A stretch of 6,157 nt of DNA from Trueperaceae bacterium (GTDB lineage: Bacteria > Deinococcota > Deinococci > Deinococcales > Trueperaceae), in NCBI GenBank assembly GCA_003567075.1, contig PXAU01000199.1, positions 1 through 6,157 of the forward strand, read 5' to 3'. A program made the position numbers and the translations under genes. Shown here piece after piece: positions 1 through 6,018 of the stretch; position 1 is the first letter of the stretch; every line of letters begins with the position of its first letter. Below the pieces are notes generated by a model. It was not told the DNA's origin. It searched no databases and saw nothing but the letters and a program-made list of their open reading frames with translations.

Positions 1-395
1 AGCACGTCGCAGTCCACGGTGAGGGTGCGCCCGGCGAAGGCCTCGAGGTCGAGCGTGGTCCGGAGCGCGCGGCCGACCATCCGCTGGATCTCCTGGGTGC
101 GTCCGTTGGTGACGCGCCGCTCGCGCTGACCGCGCTCGTGGGTGGCGCGCGGCAGCAGGCCGTACTCGGCGGTGAGCCAGCCCGCACGCTGCTTGCGCCC
201 ACGCAGGTGCGGCGGCAGCTTCGCTTCGACCGACACCGTGGCGATCACCTGGGTGTCGCCCCACGTGACGAGCGCCGACCCCTCGGCGTAGCGGTTGACA
301 CCGCGCTCGACCCGAACTGCGCGAAGCGCGTGAGCAGCGCGGTCGTCGCGTCGCGTGGGAACGGCGGCGGGCGTGGTTGTGGCTGCATCGGACAC
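1..395 (-). CDS. rph: Ribonuclease PH, N-terminal part (truncated by the window edge)
   Basis: Phosphorolytic 3'-5' exoribonuclease that trims tRNA 3' ends (and stable RNA) using inorganic phosphate; it works in the cytoplasm as a hexamer. The minus strand reads 131 codons from GTG 395-393 and runs off the left edge. Hallmarks seen: RGVNRYAEGSALVTWGDTQV (residues 31-50), then TAEYGLLPRATHERG (75-89), GRTQEIQRMVGRALR (98-112) and LTVDCDVL at the edge. Arg99 in GRTQEIQR aligns with the phosphate-binding Arg86 of Bacillus subtilis RNase PH. The linker between LPRATH and GRTQ is about two residues shorter than in the B. subtilis protein. An in-frame TAG four codons upstream makes GTG 395 the furthest possible start; the first ~14 residues (VSDAATTTPA...) are a poorly conserved extension. 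There is no Shine-Dalgarno, but a -10-like box sits 6 nt upstream. It is divergent from the GAF-GGDEF gene. The family call is very secure; the C-terminal half is not visible. Confidence 0.95.
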   Translation of the reverse strand, partial: MSDAATTTPAAVPTRRDDRAAHALRAVRVERGVNRYAEGSALVTWGDTQVIATVSVEAKLPPHLRGRKQRAGWLTAEYGLLPRATHERGQRERRVTNGRTQEIQRMVGRALRTTLDLEAFAGRTLTVDCDV

Positions 396-407
396 CCTGG
401 CAGCCTA
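396..407 (-). promoter_or_regulatory. Candidate leaderless promoter -10 box for rph
   Basis: On the minus strand TAGGCT (407-402) matches the TANNNT -10 pattern and is followed by 6 nt (GCCAGG) and then the GTG start. That spacing is what is expected if transcription starts at the start codon itself. No convincing -35 is seen: with a 17-nt spacer the hexamer would be GTGGCG. The same arrangement recurs on the other strand for the divergent gene, which raises confidence in both. This is inference from pattern only. Confidence 0.5.
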
Positions 408-454
408 GCAGAGCGAGCGCTGGCCGCCACCGCGGGCTGGGCGGCGCTGGAGGG

Positions 455-538
455 GCCGGCGCGCCGGGTCCACAAGCCCGCTCGCGCGCGCTGCCGGCGC
501 GCCGGGTCCACAAGCCCGCTCGCGCGCGCTGCCGGCGC
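455..538. repeat. 38-bp perfect tandem repeat, 2.2 copies, in the divergent intergenic region
   Basis: Positions 455-492 and 493-530 are identical 38-bp units, and the first 8 bases of a third copy follow (531-538) before the sequence diverges. Each full unit begins with a junction that forms the 12-bp palindrome CCGGCGCGCCGG (456-467 and 494-505) and ends in an alternating CG tract (around 482-490 and 520-528). The array occupies half of the 165-bp gap between rph and the GAF-GGDEF gene and stops about 10 bp before the latter's -10-like box. It could be a duplicated operator or simply a replication-slippage duplication. The exact identity of the copies suggests either recent origin or selection. 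Only two full copies and no unique spacers, so it is not a CRISPR. Confidence 0.95.
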
Positions 539-548
539 ACAGCGGTGC

Positions 549-560
549 TACCATGCGCGC
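549..560 (+). promoter_or_regulatory. Candidate leaderless promoter -10 box for the GAF-GGDEF gene
   Basis: TACCAT (549-554) fits TANNNT and is followed by exactly 6 nt (GCGCGC) and the GTG at 561, mirroring the layout in front of rph. No Shine-Dalgarno precedes the GTG. The upstream -35 position falls inside the tandem repeat (about 526-531, GCGCTG) and does not resemble TTGACA. If real, the promoter would rely on its -10 or on an activator bound to the repeat. Confidence 0.5.
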
Positions 561-1676
561 GTGAGCGACCACCTGGACGCTGACGCTCGCCTGCATGGCC
601 GGGACGAGGCGCGGCCGGTCGAACCTGTGGACGGCCTGCTGATGCAGGCATGCACGCGCGTTCTGCGGGTGGCAGCAGCGCACTATGAGGTTCCCTTGGT
701 GCTGGTGACCTTGGCGGCCGGCACGCGTGCCTGGTCGCTTGCGTCGCCCGACGCCCGGCTCGAGGTCGACCTCGACGACAGCGCTGCGCTCGCCTCCTTC
801 GCCGCGCCCGCACTGGCGCGGCCCGAGCATGTGCTGGTGGTGCCCGACTTACGGCAGGACGCGCGCTTCGCGGCGCATCCGTGGGTGGCAGGCGCACCCG
901 CTGCCCGCGCCTACCTGGGCGCGCCCGTGGTGCTGCCCGATGGGCGCGCGCGGGGCGTGGTGGCGCTGGTGGACCAGGCACCGTGGAGCGAGGCGGGCGC
1001 GCCCGCCGCTGGCCCGCTGACCGACTTGGCGGGTCTCGTGTCGATGGCGTTGGTGGCCAGCGACGAGCGCCATTCGCTGGTCGCCGCCCGCGTGGCGCTC
1101 GAGCACGCGCGGGCCGCGCCCGCGACGGCCGCGGGCAACGATCCGCACACCGGGTTGCCGGGGCGGCGGGTGCTGCACGAGCGGCTCGAGGCGGCGTTGG
1201 CGCTGGCACGTCGCACGGGGCATGGTGTGACGTTGGGATTGTTGGAGCTCGAAGGCGTGGCCGGCGAGGCCGACGTGCGGTCCAGCGCCGACGAGGCGCT
1301 GTGGCGCTTGGCGGCGTCGCTGGCCGGCTCTGCGCGCGATCACGACGTCGTGGCGCGCATCGGCGACGACGCCTTCGCGCTCGTCTGGCAAGCCCTGGAG
1401 GCGAGTTCCGCCCTGTCGGTGGCCGAGCGCACGTATCGGGTGGTGACACGGGTCCAGCGGGGCGCGTCCGACGGTTCCAGTGACCCCGGGGGTGAGCCGG
1501 GCACGTTCGCAGCCGAGGCGACGGCGTCCACCGGCGTGATCGCCAGCCTCGGCCTGGCCTGTTTCCCCGAGGATGCCGAGGACGCGCTCGGTCTGCTGCG
1601 CGCCGCCGACGTGGCCATGTACCGGGCCAAGCGCGCGGGCGGCGGGGTGGTGCGCTACGACCCTCGAGAAGCCTGA
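561..1676 (+). CDS. GAF domain - degenerate GGDEF domain protein (probable non-catalytic c-di-GMP signalling protein)
   Basis: Cytoplasmic protein of 371 residues with no signal peptide or membrane segment. Residues ~20-165 look like a GAF sensor domain (AYLGAPVVLPDGRARGVVAL at 117-136, preceded by VVPDLRQDARFAAHPWV). Residues ~193-367 are a GGDEF domain: the entry motif DPHTGLPGRR (194-203) and the C-terminal ADVAMYRAKRAGGGVVRY (349-366) are well kept. The catalytic signature is GDDAF (268-272; nt 1362-1376) instead of GGDEF. The metal-site strand reads LLELEG (227-232) where active enzymes have LDIDxF, and the usual ND/GH-GD stretch is lost. An RxxD (Arg259-Asp262) lies five residues before the signature, the inhibitory-site position for c-di-GMP. 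Residues 300-320 form a Gly/Ser/Pro-rich insert. Synthesis of c-di-GMP is unlikely; a binding or regulatory role is inferred. Start chosen at GTG 561 because reading further upstream would cross the repeat and run antisense to rph. Confidence 0.85.
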   Translation: MSDHLDADARLHGRDEARPVEPVDGLLMQACTRVLRVAAAHYEVPLVLVTLAAGTRAWSLASPDARLEVDLDDSAALASFAAPALARPEHVLVVPDLRQDARFAAHPWVAGAPAARAYLGAPVVLPDGRARGVVALVDQAPWSEAGAPAAGPLTDLAGLVSMALVASDERHSLVAARVALEHARAAPATAAGNDPHTGLPGRRVLHERLEAALALARRTGHGVTLGLLELEGVAGEADVRSSADEALWRLAASLAGSARDHDVVARIGDDAFALVWQALEASSALSVAERTYRVVTRVQRGASDGSSDPGGEPGTFAAEATASTGVIASLGLACFPEDAEDALGLLRAADVAMYRAKRAGGGVVRYDPREA

Positions 1677-1832
1677 CCTGAAGCGCTCGAGACGATGTCA
1701 GAGGCAAAAGCCCTTAGCGGAGTCAAGCGCAAGCGCGATACCGTGCGTTCACGGCGTTCCCACCGCTTTGGGGCAGGCGCGTTCGCGGTCGACCGACAAG
1801 GCGTCGAGCGCGTGCGCGCAACAACGCCGAAC
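1677..1832. other. Intergenic leader of the importer operon, no gene seen
   Basis: This spacer between the GAF-GGDEF stop and the binding-protein ribosome binding site presumably carries the operon promoter. The only TANNNT match I can point to is TACCGT (1739-1744), with TTAGCG (1714-1719) 19 nt upstream, a weak pair. A small inverted repeat, CCGTG-CGTT-CACGG (1741-1754), overlaps that -10-like box and could be an operator half or chance. I find no clear terminator for the upstream gene and no recognisable riboswitch. Open frames crossing the region are out-of-frame or upstream extensions without motifs. Confidence 0.35.
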
Positions 1833-1839
1833 AGGAGGT
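1833..1839 (+). promoter_or_regulatory. Strong Shine-Dalgarno fixing the start of the binding-protein gene
   Basis: AGGAGGT at 1833-1839 lies 6 nt before GTG 1846, an ideal spacing. It decides the start over the longer open frame that extends in frame upstream to 1573, into the GAF-GGDEF gene. The protein that follows begins directly with a signal peptide, which supports this choice. Confidence 0.9.
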
Positions 1840-1845
1840 ACGGAC

Positions 1846-3693
1846 GTGTACAGGTTCGTCACGACGCTGGTGCTTGCCCTGGCTCTAGGCTTCGCGTTCG
1901 CGGGGCCGCAGGACAACAGCTTGACGGTGGGCACCTCTCAGGAGCCGGTCGTCCTCGGCGACCTGCTCAACGTGCTCGGTTCGATGGCGATCGCCAGCGA
2001 AGTCGAGCTGTGGAACTACGTGGGGCTCTACCGGATCGACCTTGACGCCGAGCTCGAGCCGGAGCTGGTGACCGAGGTGGCGACGGTGGAGAACGGCAGG
2101 TTGGTGATCACCGAACTGCCGGACGGCGCGCAGGAGGTCGAGGCGACGCTCACGCTGCGCGACGACATCGTCTGGTCCGATGGGCACCCCATCACGACCG
2201 ACGACGTCGCCTTCGTGTACGAGCTTTCGCAGACCCCCGGCATGTCGCTCTCCAGCCCCGACTACTACGCCCGCTTGGGCGTCGAGGTGATCGACGAGCG
2301 CGAGTTCGTCGTGACCTGGAGCCCGGCGCAGAGCTCCGACCTGGTCGGCTCGCCCATCCCGGTGCTGCCCGCGCACGTGATGCGCCCCGTCTGGGACGAC
2401 GTGCAATCGACGGTGGCAGGGCTCGATCCCGAGGTCGACGCGGCGCGCATCGGTGAGATCTACCGCGGCTTCTTCACCGACTTCGGCTCGCCCGCAGCGA
2501 TCAACGAGGGCCGCACGGTCTACAACGGCCCCTTCATGCCGGTCCGCTGGACGCCAGGCTCGGCGCTGCGCCTCGAGCGCAACCCCAACTACCACCTGCA
2601 CCCCGAGAACCAGGACGCCTACCTGCGGAGCGTCGAGTACCGCTTCATCACCGACACCAACGCGCTGCTCTTCGCGATCGTCTCGGGCGCGGTGGACGTG
2701 ACCTCGAGCGTCTCGATCACCTTCGACCAGGCGCTTTCGCCGCAGATCACCGCGCGCGCGGTCGACCGCTACGACATCTGGTTCGTTCCCAGCGCCACGT
2801 GGGAGCATCTCGACATCAACCAGTTCAGCCACCTGCAGCAGGTCAGCGACCTGATGCTCGACGACGTGCGCACGCGGCGCGCCATCATCCACGGCATCGA
2901 CCGCCAGTCGATGTCCGAGGCGCTCTTCGACGGCCTGCAGCCGGTGTCGCACGCGAACGTCTCGCCGTTCGACTTCACCTACAACCCTGACGTGCGCCAG
3001 TACGCCTACGACCCTGAGCAGTCAGTGGCGTACCTCGAGGAACTCGGCTGGAGCCGCGGCGCGGACGGCATCATGCAGCGCACCACCGAGGACGGCCGCA
3101 CGGTCCGCTTCGAGCTCGAGTTCGTGACCACTGCCGGCAACGCGGTGCGCGAGCGCCAGCAGCAGTTCATCGCGGAAGACCTGCGCCAGGTGGGCATCGA
3201 GGTCCGCATCAACAATGCCCCGGCCTCGGTCGTGTTCGCGCCCGACTTCCTGAGCCGCGCGTACGACGGTGCCTGGACGGGCATGTTCATGTTCGCCTGG
3301 GTGTCCAGCCAGGCCTCGGTCCTCAACGCGGCCGGGTACCTGTGCCGCAACGCCCCCACGCCCGAGAACGATTTCGCAGGGCAGAACTTGGGTGGCGCGT
3401 GCTCGCCGGAGTTCGACGAGTTGCGTGACCAGGCGGTCGCGGAACTCGATCTGGATCTCGCGGTGCCCATCTACCAGGAGATGCAGGCGGTGTTCGCCGA
3501 GGAACTGCTGGCCATCCCGCTCATCTTCCGCTCCAACCCCTTCGTCGTGACGCAGGGCGTCGTGAACTACGTCGCCAGCACCTTCAACCAGGGCTACGGT
3601 TACCCGCCGGCTGCGCCCGAACTGGTCGGCTGGGTACAGAACGGCGCCGAGCAGGTCTTCGACCAGGCCGACTACGGCGAACTGTACGAGTGA
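1846..3693 (+). CDS. ABC transporter substrate-binding protein, family 5 (peptide/nickel/dipeptide type, SBP_bac_5)
   Basis: Secreted binding protein of 615 residues that captures an oligopeptide-like ligand and delivers it to the DppB/DppC permeases encoded next. Residues 1-20 form a Sec signal peptide (MYRFVTTLVLALALGFAFAG; cleavage probably after AFA). There is no lipobox cysteine, so it is a free periplasmic protein rather than a lipoprotein. Family hallmarks are the early LTVGTSQEP strand (26-34), the LRDDIVWSDGHPITTDDVAFVYE block (104-126), the YNGPFMPVRWTPGSALRLERNPNYH block (226-250), and VRTRRAIIHGIDRQSM (341-356) with the C-terminal lobe after it. The length is towards the long end of the usual range of about 500-600. 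The only two cysteines, Cys500 and Cys519, flank a loop with PTPENDFAGQN and may form a disulfide. The ligand cannot be read from sequence. A strong hairpin follows the stop codon. Confidence 0.93.
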   Translation: MYRFVTTLVLALALGFAFAGPQDNSLTVGTSQEPVVLGDLLNVLGSMAIASEVELWNYVGLYRIDLDAELEPELVTEVATVENGRLVITELPDGAQEVEATLTLRDDIVWSDGHPITTDDVAFVYELSQTPGMSLSSPDYYARLGVEVIDEREFVVTWSPAQSSDLVGSPIPVLPAHVMRPVWDDVQSTVAGLDPEVDAARIGEIYRGFFTDFGSPAAINEGRTVYNGPFMPVRWTPGSALRLERNPNYHLHPENQDAYLRSVEYRFITDTNALLFAIVSGAVDVTSSVSITFDQALSPQITARAVDRYDIWFVPSATWEHLDINQFSHLQQVSDLMLDDVRTRRAIIHGIDRQSMSEALFDGLQPVSHANVSPFDFTYNPDVRQYAYDPEQSVAYLEELGWSRGADGIMQRTTEDGRTVRFELEFVTTAGNAVRERQQQFIAEDLRQVGIEVRINNAPASVVFAPDFLSRAYDGAWTGMFMFAWVSSQASVLNAAGYLCRNAPTPENDFAGQNLGGACSPEFDELRDQAVAELDLDLAVPIYQEMQAVFAEELLAIPLIFRSNPFVVTQGVVNYVASTFNQGYGYPPAAPELVGWVQNGAEQVFDQADYGELYE

Positions 3694-3727
3694 GGCGGGA
3701 GCCCGCTCGAGTCTGATTCGTCCACGT

Positions 3728-3762
3728 GGGGGGTTGGCTCGCTGCCGGCGAGCCAACCCCCC
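3728..3762 (+). promoter_or_regulatory. Very stable intercistronic hairpin between binding-protein and permease genes
   Basis: A perfect 15-bp inverted repeat: 3728-3742 (GGGGGGTTGGCTCGC) pairs with 3748-3762, leaving a 5-nt loop TGCCG. It starts 34 nt after the binding-protein stop and ends 21 nt before the DppB start. No T-run follows (TGAAGACGGG), so it is not a standard intrinsic terminator. The likely role, by analogy with hairpins behind malE in Escherichia coli, is to protect the upstream message from 3' exonucleases and/or cause partial termination. Either would give more binding protein than permease. The structure is directly visible; the function is inferred. Confidence 0.85.
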
Positions 3763-3783
3763 TGAAGACGGGATCGCCTTCTC

Positions 3784-4791
3784 ATGTTCAACTACATCCT
3801 CCGCCGGCTCGGCCAGATGCTCCCGCTGCTCTTCTTGGCGTCGGTCGCCATCTTCACGCTTGTGTCGCTGCAGCCGGGTGACCCGCTCGACGAGTTGCGG
3901 ATGCAGAACCCGATGATGACGCCCGAGCAGTTCGAGGCGCTGCGCCGCGCGCACGGCCTCGACCAGCCCATCCACGTGCGCTACTTCAAGTGGCTCGGTC
4001 GCGCCGTGAACGGCGACCTGGGACGCTCGCGCACGTACGGCGTCCCGGCGGCCGAGTTCATCTTCGAGCAGCGCCTGCCGCGCACCCTGGTGCTCACCAT
4101 CACCAGCCTCACCATCGCGCTGCTCATCGCCATACCCGTTGGTATCTTCACCGCCGTGCGGCAGTACTCGGCCGGCGACTACACGATCACGTTCCTGTCG
4201 TTCGTTGGTCTGTCGACGCCGAACTTCTTCCTCGGCATCATCTTGCTCTATCTCTTCGTGATCTTCATACCCGAGACGTTCGGGGTGCGGGCCCTCCCGC
4301 CGGGCGGCATCCCCGACCTGATGTGGTCCGACGTCCAAGTGGGGCGCGCCACGGCGGGCGAGTTCATCCGGCAATGGGCGACCCACCTGGTCCTGCCGGT
4401 ATTCACCCTGGCGACCGGATCGATGGCTGCCTGGACGCGATTCATGCGCGCCAGCATGCTCGAGGTGCTGAACCAGGACTACGTCCGCACCGCGCGCTCC
4501 AAGGGCGTGAGCGAGCGCAAGGTGCTCTACAAGCACGCCCTTCGCAACGGCCTCATCCCGATCATCACCCTCGTCGGGCTTTCGATGCCGGCGCTCTTCA
4601 ACGGCGCGCTGCTCACCGAGACGGTCTTCTCGTACCCCGGCATGGGGCGCGCGATCTTCGACTCGCTGGTGGGCAAGGACTACAACGTGGCGATGGCGGC
4701 GCTCGTGTTCATCGCCATCCTGGTGGTGTTCTTCAACCTGGTGGCGGACATCCTGTACGCCGTCGTCGACCCGCGCATCCGCTACGACTGA
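3784..4791 (+). CDS. Peptide-type ABC transporter permease, DppB/OppB family
   Basis: Inner-membrane channel subunit of 335 residues that pairs with the DppC-type permease encoded next. The N-terminus MFNYILRRLGQMLPLLFLASVAIFTLVSLQPGDP is the standard first helix plus the PGDP motif of this family. The MTPEQFEALRRAHGLDQPIHVRYFKWL stretch (45-71) and GDLGRS (77-82) are typical periplasmic-loop motifs. Further helices fall at about 100-124, 136-162, 200-215, 256-276 and 303-328. The EAA loop that contacts the ATPase is at 226-261 (EVLNQDYVRTARSKGVSERK... then GLIP), followed by ETVFSYPGMGRA (279-290). It ends with VVDPRIRYD, the usual DppB tail. ATG 3784 is the first possible start after an in-frame TGA at 3763. 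Its ribosome binding site is weak (GGGA at 3770-3773, 10 nt away), unlike its operon partners. The stop overlaps the next gene's Shine-Dalgarno. Confidence 0.95.
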   Translation: MFNYILRRLGQMLPLLFLASVAIFTLVSLQPGDPLDELRMQNPMMTPEQFEALRRAHGLDQPIHVRYFKWLGRAVNGDLGRSRTYGVPAAEFIFEQRLPRTLVLTITSLTIALLIAIPVGIFTAVRQYSAGDYTITFLSFVGLSTPNFFLGIILLYLFVIFIPETFGVRALPPGGIPDLMWSDVQVGRATAGEFIRQWATHLVLPVFTLATGSMAAWTRFMRASMLEVLNQDYVRTARSKGVSERKVLYKHALRNGLIPIITLVGLSMPALFNGALLTETVFSYPGMGRAIFDSLVGKDYNVAMAALVFIAILVVFFNLVADILYAVVDPRIRYD

Positions 4792-4796
4792 GGAGG
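4791..4796 (+). promoter_or_regulatory. Shine-Dalgarno of the DppC gene, overlapping the DppB stop codon
   Basis: AGGAGG (4791-4796) shares its first A with the TGA stop of the DppB gene (4789-4791) and sits 4 nt before GTG 4801. This tight layout indicates translational coupling of the two permease subunits, which are needed in equal amounts. Confidence 0.85.
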
Positions 4797-4800
4797 GCGT

Positions 4801-6018
4801 GTGCAGACCGTCGCGAAACCACGCGCCCCTGCGGGCTCGGAGACCTTGTGGCGCCTGGCGTGGCGCCGCCTCCGCAAGCACAAGCTCGCCATGCTGTCCT
4901 TGAGCGTCCTGGCGATCCTGATCCTGGTAGCGATCTTCGCGCCGTACCTGGCGCCGCACGATCCGGTCGCGCAGCCGCGCGGCGCAGGGCTTCGGGCCAT
5001 GTACTTCCAGCCACCGTCGCAGACGCACTGGCTCGGCACCGACGACCTCGGTCGCGACGTCTTCTCGCGGCTCCTGTACGGCTCGCGCGTGTCGCTGCTG
5101 GTGGGCTTCCTGGCGGCGTTCTCAAGCGTGCTGGTGGGGACCATCATGGGGTCGATCGCGGGCTTCTACTCGGGCCGGCCGTTGCGCTTCTACGTGGGTC
5201 CGTTCGCGCGCCAGGACGTCGACTGGAGCTTCCCGTTCGTGTTGTGGCGGGTGCTGTCGTGGGTACTCATCTACGCGGCACTGTTCTTCGTCGTGCAGAT
5301 TGCCTGGACGCTCGCGGAGCGACCGGTTCGGGCCGGTCTGGCCGGCGAGTGGAGTCCGAATGCGCTCGCCTCGACCATCGGTCTGGTGGCGGCGGTGGCG
5401 TTCGCCGCGTTCGCGGCCTGGCGGGCGCTGTTCTCGCGGGTGCGGCTCGATCTGGACATCGTCATCAGCCGCTTGATCGACTTCATGTTGACGTTGCCGG
5501 GTCTGCCGATCCTGTTGGTGCTGTCGGCGATCCTGCGCGACCCCCGTTCGGGCATCGGGCAGTGGATGTACGGGACCTTCGGCACGGCCTCGAGCGTGGT
5601 GATCATCGTGATGATCCTGGTGATCTTCGGTTGGATCCCCACCGCGCGGTTGGTGCGGGCTGCGTTCCTGTCGTTGCGTGAGCAGGAGTTCACGATGGCG
5701 GCCCAGGCGCTTGGCACGTCGAACACGAAGATCATGTTCCGTCACCTGGTGCCCAACGCGATGGCGCCGATCATCGTCGAGGGCACGCTGCAGGTGGGTA
5801 TCGCCATCCTTGTGGAGGCGGGGCTGTCGTTCCTGGGGTTCGGCATCCAGCCGCCTGTGTCGACCTGGGGGAACATGCTCACGAACGCGCAGACGTACAT
5901 CTTCTTCGCGCCCTGGTTGGCGATTCCTCCGGGGCTGATGATCGTGATCACGGTGCTGTCGATCAACTTCTTGGGGGACGGTCTGCGCGACGCGCTCGAT
6001 CCACGCCGCAAGCAGTGA
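4801..6018 (+). CDS. Peptide-type ABC transporter permease, DppC/OppC family, with an extra two-helix insertion
   Basis: Second inner-membrane subunit of the importer, 405 residues against about 280-320 for typical DppC/OppC. Family motifs: WRRLRKHKLAMLSLSVLAIL (N-terminal domain and first helix, 21-40), APYLAPHDP (47-55), HWLGTDDLGRDVFSRLLYGSRVSLLVG (76-102), IDFMLTLPGLPILL (226-239), the EAA loop EQEFTMAAQALGTSN... to AP (294-323), EAGLSFLGFGIQPPVSTWGNM (339-359), and a C-terminal GDGLRDALDPR. The excess lies mainly at about 126-218 (nt 5176-5454), between GFYSG and DIVISRLID, which are near neighbours in ordinary DppC. This insert has two hydrophobic stretches (about 145-170 and 186-210) joined by a loop with AERPVRAGLAGEWSPN. 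A smaller extra segment, RDPRSGIGQWMYGTFGTAS, is at 247-265. Reading frame and flanking motifs are intact, so this is an inserted domain, not a frameshift. GTG 4801 is supported by the AGGAGG upstream. Confidence 0.93.
   Translation: MQTVAKPRAPAGSETLWRLAWRRLRKHKLAMLSLSVLAILILVAIFAPYLAPHDPVAQPRGAGLRAMYFQPPSQTHWLGTDDLGRDVFSRLLYGSRVSLLVGFLAAFSSVLVGTIMGSIAGFYSGRPLRFYVGPFARQDVDWSFPFVLWRVLSWVLIYAALFFVVQIAWTLAERPVRAGLAGEWSPNALASTIGLVAAVAFAAFAAWRALFSRVRLDLDIVISRLIDFMLTLPGLPILLVLSAILRDPRSGIGQWMYGTFGTASSVVIIVMILVIFGWIPTARLVRAAFLSLREQEFTMAAQALGTSNTKIMFRHLVPNAMAPIIVEGTLQVGIAILVEAGLSFLGFGIQPPVSTWGNMLTNAQTYIFFAPWLAIPPGLMIVITVLSINFLGDGLRDALDPRRKQ

Noticed and set aside
455..538. Tandem repeat as a CRISPR array
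   Set aside because: The copies abut with no unique spacers, there are only two full units, and no cas genes are present.
138..560. Upstream extension of the GAF-GGDEF frame to an ATG-type start inside rph
   Set aside because: It would be antisense to a conserved part of rph and read through the tandem repeat, giving a repetitive Arg/Ala-rich tail; GTG 561 with its -10-like box is more plausible.
1573..1845. Upstream extension of the binding-protein frame into the GAF-GGDEF gene
   Set aside because: An ideal AGGAGGT plus a signal peptide place the start at GTG 1846; the extension would bury the signal peptide more than 90 residues into the protein.
1677..1845. Possible riboswitch in the leader of the importer operon
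   Set aside because: The stretch with GGCAAAAGCCCTTAGCGG looked structured at first glance, but I could not match any riboswitch consensus (including c-di-GMP, cobalamin or THF types); only a 5-bp hairpin is clear.
3022..5028. Long minus-strand open frame of 668 codons across the binding-protein and permease genes
   Set aside because: It is antisense to three well-supported genes, spans their boundaries, is extremely Arg/His/Glu-rich with no domain motif, and is the usual by-product of G/C third positions in high-GC DNA.
5176..5454. DppC insertion as a mobile element or frameshift artefact
   Set aside because: The frame is continuous with intact family motifs on both sides, no flanking direct or inverted repeats are visible, and base composition matches the surroundings.
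3990..5681. Plus-strand open frame of 563 codons in another frame over the DppB-DppC junction
   Set aside because: It overlaps both permease genes out of frame, has low-complexity Arg/Gly/His composition and no membrane helices or ribosome binding site; a shadow frame.
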